This document shows positions 1 through 6,919 of a DNA stretch of 64,000 bases, in pieces. The stretch spans positions 29,542 through 93,541 of the forward strand of contig JALOAI010000021.1 of NCBI GenBank assembly GCA_023228945.1, read 5' to 3'. Each line of letters begins with the position of its first letter. The first letter of the stretch is position 1. This DNA is from Pigmentiphaga sp. (lineage in GTDB: Bacteria > Pseudomonadota > Gammaproteobacteria > Burkholderiales > Burkholderiaceae_B). Position numbers and translations under genes: made by a program. The notes under the pieces are model-generated. The model ran no database searches. It was not told the DNA's origin and saw only the letters and a program-made list of their open reading frames with translations.

Positions 1-45
1 GCAAGCCGCGTCGTTCATGGCGAGCTCAGCGAAGCCACATCTGCT

Positions 46-60
46 GGAGCCGGAGGCTCC
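46..60. repeat. Small hairpin GGAGCC-GGA-GGCTCC
   Basis: Perfect 6-bp arms with a 3-nt loop. It is followed by CCCCGAC. The same core, on the other strand, is found at 62965-62979, and a variant at 125-139. It looks like a member of a dispersed palindromic repeat family. Confidence 0.6.
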
Positions 61-124
61 CCCGACCACGCATCCAGCGCAGGCGTCACCGCCAGGTGAA
101 GCCAAGCGAGATCAAGCTCCCTCT

Positions 125-139
125 GAAGCCGAAGGCTTC
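125..139. repeat. Small hairpin GAAGCC-GAA-GGCTTC
   Basis: Perfect 6-bp arms with loop GAA. Compared with the copy at 62965-62979, both arms differ at the matching position (G-C pair changed to A-T), so pairing is kept. The flanks AAGCGAG on the left and a TGGTGG string on the right are also shared with that copy. Confidence 0.6.
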
Positions 140-152
140 CCCAGGTGGTGGC

Positions 153-181
153 GACGAGCACCAGCCGGGCTGGTGCTCGTC
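153..181. repeat. Strong 13-bp inverted repeat
   Basis: Arms GACGAGCACCAGC and GCTGGTGCTCGTC are perfectly complementary with a CGG loop. No T-run follows on either strand, so it is not a classical Rho-independent terminator. It lies about 115 bases upstream of the cytochrome gene. Confidence 0.7.
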
Positions 182-297
182 AATGGTGGCGGAGAAGCTT
201 CGGCCGGGAGGCCAGGGTTCTTCACTGGTTTCCTTTCGCGTTCACAGGCCGTAGACTTTCTCGCCACGGGTTTGCGCCTACGTCTGGAGGGTTTCTC

Positions 298-1125
298 ATG
301 AATACCGCATTGCGACATCTGGCCACGGGCATGGTCGCGGGCTGCTGTTGGCTGGCGGCCGCCAATGCCGCTGAACTGCATCTCGAACTGGCGCCCGGCG
401 AGGTGCAAAGCCTTTCCACCGAACAATTGCTTGCCCGCCCCGACGTGCAAACGATCTCGATTCCCGAAGACGTGGCGTACAAGCGCGCCATGACCTATCG
501 CGCGGTGCCCATGGCGGCGCTGCTGGCGGGCGTGGTGCCGGCCACGCCGGTGCAGATGGTTGCGCTCGATGGTTTCGTCGCCGAGCTCGACAGCACGCCG
601 CTGCTCAACACCAGCCCCGGCGCCGCGCGGGCCTGGCTGGCCATCGAGGAGCCGGGCGAACCCTGGCCCGCCCTGGGGCCCGATCGGCCCAGCGCCGGGC
701 CTTTCTATATGGTCTGGACCCAGCCCGAGGCCAGCGGCATCCGGCCCGAGCAATGGCCTTATCAAACGGCGGAGGTGCGCATTACCACCTCGCTGGCCGA
801 GCGTTTTCCGGCGATGCCGCCGGCGGCCACGGCCGACGACACCGTGCAGCGAGGCTGGAAAGCCTTCCAGGTGCATTGCGTGGTGTGCCACACCGTGAAC
901 CGCCAGGGCGCGGCCGCGATGGGCCCCGATCTCAATGTGCCGCACAATCCCACCGAGTACTTCGCCGGCGACTTCCTGCGCCAATACATTCGCGATCCGG
1001 CCGCGCTGCGCCATTGGCCGCAGGGCACCATGCCGGCGTTCGACGCGAACATCCTGCCCGACGATGAGCTGGACGATTTGTTGGCTTATTTAAAGCATAT
1101 GGCGGGGCGCAAGGTCATGCCCTAG
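298..1125 (+). CDS. Periplasmic c-type cytochrome with an extra N-terminal domain
   Basis: Secreted 275-residue haem protein. ATG 298 is chosen because it begins a signal peptide ending in an Ala-rich segment near residue 23 (ANA-AE). The cytochrome c domain is in the C-terminal third: haem-binding C194-V-V-C197-H198 and a likely distal Met245 in the sequence GTMPAF. The roughly 150 residues between the signal and the haem domain are not a cytochrome fold I recognise; they somewhat resemble small oxidoreductase molybdopterin-binding-like domains, which is only a guess. The partner could be a periplasmic dehydrogenase. It stands alone, followed by csaA 61 bases downstream on the same strand. 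Confidence 0.85.
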   Translation: MNTALRHLATGMVAGCCWLAAANAAELHLELAPGEVQSLSTEQLLARPDVQTISIPEDVAYKRAMTYRAVPMAALLAGVVPATPVQMVALDGFVAELDSTPLLNTSPGAARAWLAIEEPGEPWPALGPDRPSAGPFYMVWTQPEASGIRPEQWPYQTAEVRITTSLAERFPAMPPAATADDTVQRGWKAFQVHCVVCHTVNRQGAAAMGPDLNVPHNPTEYFAGDFLRQYIRDPAALRHWPQGTMPAFDANILPDDELDDLLAYLKHMAGRKVMP

Positions 1126-1186
1126 CTGCGTGGCTGGTACCAAGGTTTACGGAACATGGCGTGTGTTGGCATCAAATGGGTTTGCG

Positions 1187-1525
1187 ATGGAACTGATTGA
1201 ATGGGACGACTTCACGAAGGTGGAGCTACGGGTGGGCCGCGTGGTGGCGGCCGAGCCGTTCCCCGAGGCGCGTCGACCGGCCTATAGGCTGCAGGTTGAT
1301 TTTGGCGAGGAAATCGGCGTTCGCAAGTCCAGCGCCCAGATCACAGCGCTATACAGCCCGCAATCGCTGGTGGGTAAGCTGGTGGTCGCCGTGGTCAACT
1401 TTCCGCCGAAGCAGATTGGCCCCATGATGTCGGAGTGTCTCGTGACGGGTTTCCATGATGCCGGCGGACGCGTGTCGCTGTGCGTCCCCGAACACGAGGT
1501 GCCCTTGGGCACTCGTTTGTTATAA
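1187..1525 (+). CDS. csaA: CsaA-like tRNA-binding-domain protein
   Basis: 112-residue single-domain protein of the EMAP/tRNA-binding OB-fold family, the usual size for CsaA. The pattern FTKVELRVGRVV near the N-terminus and FPPKQIGPMMSECLVTG in the second half are characteristic. In the family it is described as an export-related chaperone or RNA-binding protein; the exact role here is inferred. ATG 1187 is preferred over an upstream in-frame GTG at 1130 because it begins exactly where family members begin. The 3' end overlaps the convergent pyrE gene by 6 bases. Confidence 0.9.
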   Translation: MELIEWDDFTKVELRVGRVVAAEPFPEARRPAYRLQVDFGEEIGVRKSSAQITALYSPQSLVGKLVVAVVNFPPKQIGPMMSECLVTGFHDAGGRVSLCVPEHEVPLGTRLL

Positions 1526-2215
1526 GCCCGTCCCCGCACTGGCGCCCGTGACGCCATACCGCGCCCGATAATCCAGAATGGCCTGCTGATGCGGCGCCAC
1601 CGCGCCGGCGGTATCGGAGGCCGCCAGCGCCAGGATGTCGGTGAGCGAGGCGATGCTGATCACCGGCATGCCGTAGCGCTGTTCCACCTCCTGCACGGCC
1701 GAGAGCGGCGAGAGCTCGCCGTTCTGGCCCGCGCGTTCCATGCGGTCCAGCGCGATCAGCACGGCGGCCGGCTCGGCGCCCGCGGCGCGGATGATGTCCA
1801 CCGACTCGCGCACCGAGGTGCCGGCGGTGATCACGTCGTCGATGATCACCACCTTGCCCGCCAGCGGCGCGCCCACCAGGGTGCCGCCTTCGCCGTGATC
1901 CTTGGCTTCCTTGCGATTGAAGGCAAAGGCCGTATCCCGGCCCATGCCCGCCAGGGCAACGGCCGTGGCGCTGGCCAGCGGGATACCCTTGTAGGCGGGG
2001 CCGAACAGCATGTCGAAGGCCACGCCGCTGCCCAGCAGCGTATTGGCGTAGAAGCCGGCCAACTGGCCGAGCGAGCCGCCGTGATGGAACAGGCCGGCAT
2101 TGAAGAAGTACGGACTGATGCGGCCCGATTTGGTGGTGAAACTGCCAAAGCGCAGCACGCCTTGGTCGATGGCGAAGCGCACGAAGTCAGTGCGCAAGGA
2201 AGAGGAGGCGGTCAT
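1520..2215 (-). CDS. pyrE: Orotate phosphoribosyltransferase
   Basis: 231 residues, slightly longer than the usual 213. It converts orotate and PRPP to OMP in de novo pyrimidine synthesis in the cytoplasm. The PRPP-binding motif VIIDDVITAGTS is at residues 123-134 and the mobile catalytic loop RKEAKDHGEGG at 101-111. The N-terminal KSGRISPYFFN segment is typical of PyrE. It is divergent from the exonuclease III gene with only about 50 bases between the start codons, and convergent with csaA. Confidence 0.97.
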   Translation of the reverse strand: MTASSSLRTDFVRFAIDQGVLRFGSFTTKSGRISPYFFNAGLFHHGGSLGQLAGFYANTLLGSGVAFDMLFGPAYKGIPLASATAVALAGMGRDTAFAFNRKEAKDHGEGGTLVGAPLAGKVVIIDDVITAGTSVRESVDIIRAAGAEPAAVLIALDRMERAGQNGELSPLSAVQEVEQRYGMPVISIASLTDILALAASDTAGAVAPHQQAILDYRARYGVTGASAGTGL

Positions 2216-2268
2216 GTGAGGCCCGGCTTGCTATGATCGGGGCCGCCATTGTATCCGGGAGGCCCCAC

Positions 2269-3051
2269 GTGCTGCGTATCGTTTCGCTCAATCTCAACGG
2301 CATCCGTTCGGCGGTACGCAAAGGCGTGCTGCCCTGGATCGTCGACCAGCAGGCCGATTTCATCTGTTTGCAGGAACTCAAGGCCCAGGATGCCGACCTG
2401 ACGGACGAAATGCGCCGTCCCGAAGGCTACGAAGGGTATTTCCATTACGCCGACAAAAAAGGCTACAGCGGCGTCGGCATCTATACCCGTCACCAACCCA
2501 ACAAGGTGATCGAGGGACTGGGCGTGCCCGAGATCGATGCCGAAGGCCGCTACCTCGAGCTGGTCTACGACCGCCTGGCCGTCATTTCCCTCTATCTGCC
2601 TTCGGGCTCCAGCGGCGATCACCGTCAGGCGGCCAAGTTCGAGTTCATGGAGCACTTCTACGGCCATCTTGCCGAGCTGGCCCGGCGCGGCTGCGAGGTG
2701 GTGCTGTGCGGCGACTGGAATATCGCCCACCACGAGATCGACCTCAAGAATTGGAAAGGCAACCTCAAGAACAGCGGTTTCCTGCCCGAAGAACGGGCCT
2801 GGCTCACCAAGGTGATCTCGGAACTGGGCTGGGTCGACGTGTACCGCAGCCTGTACCCCACCGCCGAAGGCGAGGCCTACACCTGGTGGAGCAACCGCGG
2901 CCAGGCCTGGGCCAAGAACGTGGGCTGGCGTATCGATTACCAGATCGCCACGCCGGGCATCGCCGCCACGGCGCAGCGCGCCTCGGTGTATAAGGACGAG
3001 CGCTTCAGCGACCATGCGCCGCTGACGGTGGAGTACGACGCGGTGCTGTGA
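2269..3051 (+). CDS. xthA: Exodeoxyribonuclease III family AP endonuclease
   Basis: 260-residue Mg-dependent DNA repair nuclease (exonuclease III/AP endonuclease). Active-site residues are visible: Asn8/Asn10 in LNLNGIRS, Glu36 in LQELK, Asp149 and Asn151 in GDWNIAHHEID, and Asp248-His249 in SDHAPL near the C-terminus. I choose GTG 2269, which has GGGAGG six bases upstream and gives the family N-terminus; an upstream in-frame ATG at 2233 would add 12 residues unlike the family. It is divergent from pyrE. Confidence 0.95.
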   Translation: MLRIVSLNLNGIRSAVRKGVLPWIVDQQADFICLQELKAQDADLTDEMRRPEGYEGYFHYADKKGYSGVGIYTRHQPNKVIEGLGVPEIDAEGRYLELVYDRLAVISLYLPSGSSGDHRQAAKFEFMEHFYGHLAELARRGCEVVLCGDWNIAHHEIDLKNWKGNLKNSGFLPEERAWLTKVISELGWVDVYRSLYPTAEGEAYTWWSNRGQAWAKNVGWRIDYQIATPGIAATAQRASVYKDERFSDHAPLTVEYDAVL

Positions 3052-3087
3052 GCGCGTCCTTGACGCGTCCCAAACACGGCAAACCCG

Positions 3088-3139
3088 TTGTGGTCGAGCG
3101 GGTGATTTGGTAATCTAACCATCTAAATCAACTAGTTGA
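3088..3139 (+). promoter_or_regulatory. Promoter and palindromic operator of the first TA pair
   Basis: A sigma70-like promoter is readable: -35 TTGTGG at 3088-3093, 17-base spacer, -10 TAATCT at 3111-3116. Just downstream is a perfect 12-bp palindrome TCAACTAGTTGA at 3128-3139, ending 10 bases before the antitoxin ATG. Its position suits autorepression by the Phd-type antitoxin; this is inference. Confidence 0.55.
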
Positions 3140-3149
3140 AAACAGCGTG

Positions 3150-3395
3150 ATGCGCGAGATTCAGACCACTGAAGCCAAGGCTCACCTCACTCAGCTACTG
3201 GACGCGGTGGAGCGTGGCGAGAGTTTCACTATTACCCGCCATGGGCGGCCGGTGGCGCGCCTGATTCCCGCTGCGGATCAGCGCCGGGCCGAGATCGAGA
3301 AAACCATGGCGCAAATTGCCGCGTTTCGTCCGACCATGCCGTCCCTCTCCTTGGCGGAAATCCAGAAGGGCCGTCACGAAGGGCACGGCGTCTGA
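3150..3395 (+). CDS. Phd/YefM-type antitoxin
   Basis: 81-residue antitoxin. The N-terminal pattern TTEAKAHLTQLLDAVERGESFTITRHGRPVARL is the classic Phd/YefM DNA-binding half; the C-terminal half would wrap the toxin. The start is ATG 3150, immediately after an overlapping GTG 3147. The stop codon overlaps the toxin start in TGATG, implying coupled translation. A decayed copy lies at 4994-5112. Confidence 0.9.
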   Translation: MREIQTTEAKAHLTQLLDAVERGESFTITRHGRPVARLIPAADQRRAEIEKTMAQIAAFRPTMPSLSLAEIQKGRHEGHGV

Positions 3396-3802
3396 TGGCC
3401 TTTGTCGTCGATGCTTCGGTAACAGCCACGTGGCTGTTACCCGACGAATCCTCGGCGGTCGCACAGGCGGCATACGCCCGGCTACCGTATGAGGAGGCTC
3501 TGGTACCGCACCTATGGTGGTTCGAGATGCGGAATATCTTTCTTTCCGCCGAACGGCGTGGACGCCTGGACGCCGTGAGCAGCAACCGAGCGCTGGCCTT
3601 GCTTGCCGGATTGCCGATCCAACTTGACCATATGGCCGACAGCGCCAGTGTGATGGAGCTGGGACGTAAGCATAAGCTGACGTCCTACGATGCGGCTTAT
3701 CTGGAACTGGCGCTGCGCGAAGCTCTGCCGCTGGCGACCTTGGACCGGACGTTGGCGCGGGCGGCGCAAGCCGAAGGAGTCGTATTGATCGAGGGCGATT
3801 AA
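3395..3802 (+). CDS. vapC: VapC-like PIN-domain toxin
   Basis: 135-residue PIN-domain ribonuclease, paired with the antitoxin directly upstream. The four acidic metal ligands expected for PIN nucleases are present: Asp6 in VVDAS, Glu44 in FEMRN, Asp99 in SYDAAY and Asp117 in TLDRTL. VapC toxins usually cut specific RNAs, often tRNA; the target here is unknown. The yjbQ-like gene follows after 17 bases with its own GGGGAGG, so the three genes look like one transcript. The whole trio was duplicated and the second copy broken (4994-5778). Confidence 0.92.
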   Translation: MAFVVDASVTATWLLPDESSAVAQAAYARLPYEEALVPHLWWFEMRNIFLSAERRGRLDAVSSNRALALLAGLPIQLDHMADSASVMELGRKHKLTSYDAAYLELALREALPLATLDRTLARAAQAEGVVLIEGD

Positions 3803-3819
3803 GCCCGGGGAGGCCAAGC

Positions 3820-4254
3820 ATGGCTCCAAAGTCCGCCCAAGTCGTACAAGAACAGATCGTCGTCGCCACTCGTGGTCGCGGACTTGTCGACGTCACCGCG
3901 CCCCTGGAGGCGTTCGCGGCATCAAGCGGCCTCAGCTACGGTGTGATCACGGTTTTTGTTCAGCACACCAGCGCGTCGCTGCTCATCACCGAGAATGCTG
4001 ATCCCGACGTGCACCGCGATCTCGAGACTCTATTCCAGCGCCTGGCACCCGATGGGGATACTGCGTTCCGACATCGGGCGGAAGGCCCGGATGATATGGC
4101 GGCGCATGCGCGCAGCGCCCTAACCGCCACCAGTTTATCCATACCCTTGGTGAATGGCCGGTTGGGCCTGGGAACCTGGCAAGGCGTGTATTTGTGGGAG
4201 CACCGGACGAGTGCGCATCGTCGGCATCTGGTGTTCACGCTGGTGGGGGCGTGA
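3820..4254 (+). CDS. YjbQ/UPF0047 family protein
   Basis: 144 residues, close to the family length of about 140. Family hallmarks are the block HTSASLLITENADPDVHRDLE in the first half and GTWQGVYLWEHR near the C-terminus. Members have been linked to thiamine-phosphate synthase activity in complementation tests, but the physiological role is unclear. It directly follows the VapC-like toxin and was duplicated together with the TA pair, so the three may be functionally linked. Confidence 0.92.
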   Translation: MAPKSAQVVQEQIVVATRGRGLVDVTAPLEAFAASSGLSYGVITVFVQHTSASLLITENADPDVHRDLETLFQRLAPDGDTAFRHRAEGPDDMAAHARSALTATSLSIPLVNGRLGLGTWQGVYLWEHRTSAHRRHLVFTLVGA

Positions 4255-4270
4255 GGAAGGCTGCCCCTGG

Positions 4271-4528
4271 TCAGTCAACCCTATCCCCTGGCAGCGGCGG
4301 TACATCCGGCGCCTTATCCAGAAGCCTTGTCAGGGCGCCACGTTTGGTTGTTCCGGCACGTGCTTGGAGGAAGTCGCTGGCCGTCTCCACGGCTCCGACC
4401 TTCTGCGCGACCGCTGACACGATCCATTGATTGAGCGACACGCCGTCTTCCATGGCGAGGCGCGCAGCCGCCTCCTTGAGCGACCGCGGCAGTTGTAGAG
4501 GATATTTGTAGCGCTGGGTCTGCGTCAT
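4271..4528 (-). CDS. HicB-like ribbon-helix-helix antitoxin
   Basis: 85 residues. The N-terminal half reads YPLQLPRSLKEAAARLAMEDGVSLNQWIVSAVAQK, the ribbon-helix-helix pattern shared with the C-terminal domain of HicB-type antitoxins. The gene starts inside the toxin stop codon (ATGA, 4525-4528), so it is the second gene of the operon and probably translated by coupling. It would bind both the toxin and the palindrome at 4960-4977. It is convergent with the yjbQ-like gene, 16 bases apart. Confidence 0.8.
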   Translation of the reverse strand: MTQTQRYKYPLQLPRSLKEAAARLAMEDGVSLNQWIVSAVAQKVGAVETASDFLQARAGTTKRGALTRLLDKAPDVPPLPGDRVD

Positions 4529-4944
4529 GTGTGCAGTCTCCTGACGATTTCTCCGGGTGTTGCGATGATGACGCCCAGCTTGAGCGCCGGACGGAAGTCC
4601 TTGACGTTATGCGTCACGATGGCCTCGGCCTGTCCGTTCAGCGCAGCCTCCAGCACCATCTCATCGGTGACATCGGATAACATGGGCCGAGTCCGAAACG
4701 AGATGTCGATGCCTTCAGACACAGCGGCGAGCGCACTCAGCACCGAAGCGACATCCTGCAGACTGTGGCCTGTTACCTTACGGGTTTCCTCCCGGCTAAG
4801 CACCGCCTCATACTCCAAGAACAGCGCCGTCGAGCAAAGCGGTGTCAGCGCGCCCTTATCGACGAATCGCAGGAGCAGGTTGCTCGCTCCGGTGCGGCTT
4901 CGGAAGGCGGCCACGAGCACATTGGTGTCTAGAACCAGTCTCAT
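4525..4944 (-). CDS. PIN-family toxin of the COG1569 type
   Basis: 139-residue PIN nuclease. It begins MRLVLDTNVLVAAF with Asp6 as the first metal ligand. A Glu in LEYEAVLSR, an acidic VTDEMVLEAA helix and THNVKDF near the C-terminus complete the family pattern. I choose ATG 4944; a TTG at 4953 lies inside the -10 element and is unlikely to be transcribed. The toxin comes before its antitoxin, the reverse of the usual vapBC order. The operon sits between the intact and broken copies of the neighbouring phd-vapC-yjbQ module, on the opposite strand. Confidence 0.85.
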   Translation of the reverse strand: MRLVLDTNVLVAAFRSRTGASNLLLRFVDKGALTPLCSTALFLEYEAVLSREETRKVTGHSLQDVASVLSALAAVSEGIDISFRTRPMLSDVTDEMVLEAALNGQAEAIVTHNVKDFRPALKLGVIIATPGEIVRRLHT

Positions 4945-4951
4945 GGCACAC

Positions 4952-4979
4952 AATATATAGACATCTCATGAGATGTCAA
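4952..4979 (-). promoter_or_regulatory. Promoter with 18-bp palindromic operator for the PIN TA operon
   Basis: On the minus strand a -35 TTGACA (4979-4974) and a -10 TATATT (4957-4952) are separated by 16 bases. Between them lies the perfect palindrome GACATCTCATGAGATGTC (4960-4977). The -10 ends seven bases before the toxin ATG at 4944, which predicts transcription starting at or next to the start codon. Repression by the antitoxin bound between the two promoter boxes is the obvious model. Confidence 0.7.
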
Positions 4980-4993
4980 TGACTGTGAGAGAG

Positions 4994-5112
4994 ATGCGCG
5001 AGATCGGGACGATTGAAGCCAAGGCTCACCTCACCCGGTTGCTGGACGCGGTGGGGCGAGGTGGACGTTGACCGAAATTCAGGCGGCCCACCACGAGAGG
5101 CATAATCGCTGA
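4994..5112 (+). pseudogene. Remnant of a second Phd-type antitoxin gene
   Basis: The first 21 codons match the intact antitoxin at 3150 (EAKAHLTRLLDAVGRGG), then about 127 bases are missing and the last codons (EIQ...H stretch and TGA) resume out of frame. The TGATG overlap with the following vapC remnant is preserved, which shows the original arrangement. It cannot encode a functional antitoxin. Confidence 0.85.
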
Positions 5113-5326
5113 TGGCCCTTGTTGTAGACGCTTCGGTAACGGCCTCATGGCTGTTGCCCATCCAGCTTGACCATATGACCGAGAGCGTCAGTGTGATGGA
5201 ACTGGCGCGCAAGCATGAGTCGATCCCCTTATTTGGAGCTGCGCGAAACCTTGCCGTTGGCAACCTTAGATCGGCATTGGCGCAGGGGCTGCTGGTTGAG
5301 AGCATCTCGTTGATCAACGGCAACAG
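5112..5326 (+). pseudogene. Remnant of a second VapC toxin gene
   Basis: It opens like the intact toxin (MALVVDASVTASWLLP) but 58 codons, residues 17-74 of the intact copy, are lost by a clean in-frame deletion between two Leu-Pro codon pairs. This removes the Glu44 ligand. After MELARKHE the frame shifts, so the Asp99 and Asp117 regions are lost, and the original stop codon is gone; the reading frame runs on into the next remnant. Confidence 0.88.
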
Positions 5327-5343
5327 AGCCCGGGAGGTCAGGG

Positions 5344-5778
5344 ATGGCTCCAAAATCTATCCAAGTCGTGCAAGGTCAGATAGTCGTTTCCACTCGCGGT
5401 CGTGAGTTGGTCGACATCACGGCGCCGCTGGTGGCGTTCGCGGCGTCCAGCGGCCTGAACTGCGGTGTGATCACCGTATTCGTGCAGCACACCAGCGCCT
5501 CGCTGCTCATCACCGAGAACGCTGATCCCGACGTGCATCGCGATCTCGAAACCCTGTTCCGGCGCTTGGCCCCCGATGGCGATCCGGCGTTCCAGCACCG
5601 GGCCGAAGGCCCTGACGATATGGCGGCGCACGCGCGTAGCGTACTTACTGCGACCAGTTTATCGATACCTCTGGTACATGGCCGATTGGGGCTGGGGACG
5701 TGGTAAGGGGTGTATTTGTGGGAACAGAGAGTGCGAGGCCATCGGCGGCAGCTGGTATTGACGCTGGTGGGGGCTTGA
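5344..5778 (+). pseudogene. Second YjbQ-like gene stopped by one nonsense codon
   Basis: The frame is homologous to the intact gene at 3820 along its entire length. Codon 121, CAA (Gln) in the intact copy, is TAA here at 5704-5706, within the conserved GTWQ motif. Beyond it the frame stays open and similar (GVYLWEQR...TLVGA) to a TGA at 5776-5778. The truncated product would be 120 residues and lack the conserved C-terminal strand. This is the youngest-looking lesion in the decayed module. Confidence 0.9.
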
Positions 5779-5879
5779 GCACCAGGGCACGGATCTTCCA
5801 AGAGTTCGGACCATCGCGGGCCCGACGCAGGCTTGCGTGATGGTGGCGCCCCTTGGCATTAGAACGGATAGTGCCAACA

Positions 5880-6860
5880 TCAATCGGGCCTCACCTTCGC
5901 TGCAGTCACGACTTCCTTCCAGGTCGAAACCTCCTCGCGCAGACGGCGCTCGAAGGCATCCGAGCGCAACACATCCAACTCGGCACCCAGTGCGGCGATG
6001 CGCTCGCTCACGGCATTCTCTTTGAGAACCTCGATAATGTCATCTTGGATATGCTCGACGAGTTCGCGGGGTAGGCCTGCAGGCCCTACGATACCGTTCC
6101 AGTTTTTCATGGTGTAGCCTGGTACGCCGGCTTCCGAAACCGTCGGTACGTCGGGCATCAACGGCGAGCGTTGATCACCAGAGACTGCGAGGGCCTTGAG
6201 CCGGCCTGACTCCACATGGGGCAGAAGCGCAGAGATTGACGTCGAGAGGAGGGAGACGTTGCCAGCGATGAGGTCGGTCACTGCCGCGCCGTTCGATCGA
6301 TAGGGAATATGCATGAGATCGATCCCTGCCATATGAGCAAACTTTGCCACCGCGAGATGGGGTGAACCACCATTTCCACTCGAGCCGTAGTTGAGTTTTC
6401 CAGGTTGTTCTTCGGCCAGAGCGATGAACTCCTGCAGGGTGTTTGCGGGGACGTCGGCAGGCACGCAGAAAGCGAACTGATTGAACGTGACATGTACGAT
6501 AGGCGTGAAATCCCCCAACGGGTCGTAAGGCAGGTCGGGATAGACGGCCGCGTTGATTGCATGGTTGCTGGCCAGCATGCCGAGCGTGTAACCGTCGGCG
6601 GTACTTTGCGCGATAGCCCGTGTGCCCACCACGCCGCCAGCACCGGTGAGATTTTCCACCACGATACTCTGTCCCCAGCGCTCCGCGAGTTTGTCGGCCA
6701 GAAGCCGTGCTGTGGCATCACTCACGGTGCCGGGTCCGTAGGGGACGATGAGGCGGACCTGTCTCGAAGGGTAGTCTGCCGCTGCGGCATCTCCAAGGGC
6801 AGCGAGTAATGAAAGAGAAGCTCCTGCGACAAGGATGGAACGTCGGAGTTGCGAATACAT
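5880..6860 (-). CDS. Bug-family periplasmic solute receptor
   Basis: 326 residues with signal peptide (cleavage near AAAADYPSRQ). Family marks: VRLIVPYGPGTVSDATAR, VVENLTGAGG, and the YGSSGNGGSPHLA plus HIPYRS blocks. The usual PGG near residue 45 is PGT here, a mild oddity. These receptors bind carboxylates for tripartite tricarboxylate transport or signalling. ATG 6860 has AAGGAG about 10 bases upstream. It is the last gene of an operon with two CoA-transferases and an acyl-CoA dehydrogenase, so its ligand is probably an acid that is activated to a CoA ester. No membrane subunits are nearby. Confidence 0.93.
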   Translation of the reverse strand: MYSQLRRSILVAGASLSLLAALGDAAAADYPSRQVRLIVPYGPGTVSDATARLLADKLAERWGQSIVVENLTGAGGVVGTRAIAQSTADGYTLGMLASNHAINAAVYPDLPYDPLGDFTPIVHVTFNQFAFCVPADVPANTLQEFIALAEEQPGKLNYGSSGNGGSPHLAVAKFAHMAGIDLMHIPYRSNGAAVTDLIAGNVSLLSTSISALLPHVESGRLKALAVSGDQRSPLMPDVPTVSEAGVPGYTMKNWNGIVGPAGLPRELVEHIQDDIIEVLKENAVSERIAALGAELDVLRSDAFERRLREEVSTWKEVVTAAKVRPD

Positions 6861-6919
6861 GAGGTGTGTCTCCTTTAAGTGGAAAGGCAAGATTCCGTGC
6901 GATCCTGCCTGTTGCCTGT

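Larger units (their letters stand above)
1..297. other. Hairpin-rich leader region, no gene
   Basis: I find no convincing gene upstream of the cytochrome gene at 298. An open frame exists from 17 but reads as low-complexity translated repeat. The stretch is dominated by inverted repeats: 46-60, 125-139 and a very strong one at 153-181, all listed separately. Any gene to the left would lie outside the window. Confidence 0.6.

Noticed and set aside
1130..1186. Upstream GTG start for csaA
   Set aside because: It would add 19 residues not found in the CsaA family; ATG 1187 matches the family start.
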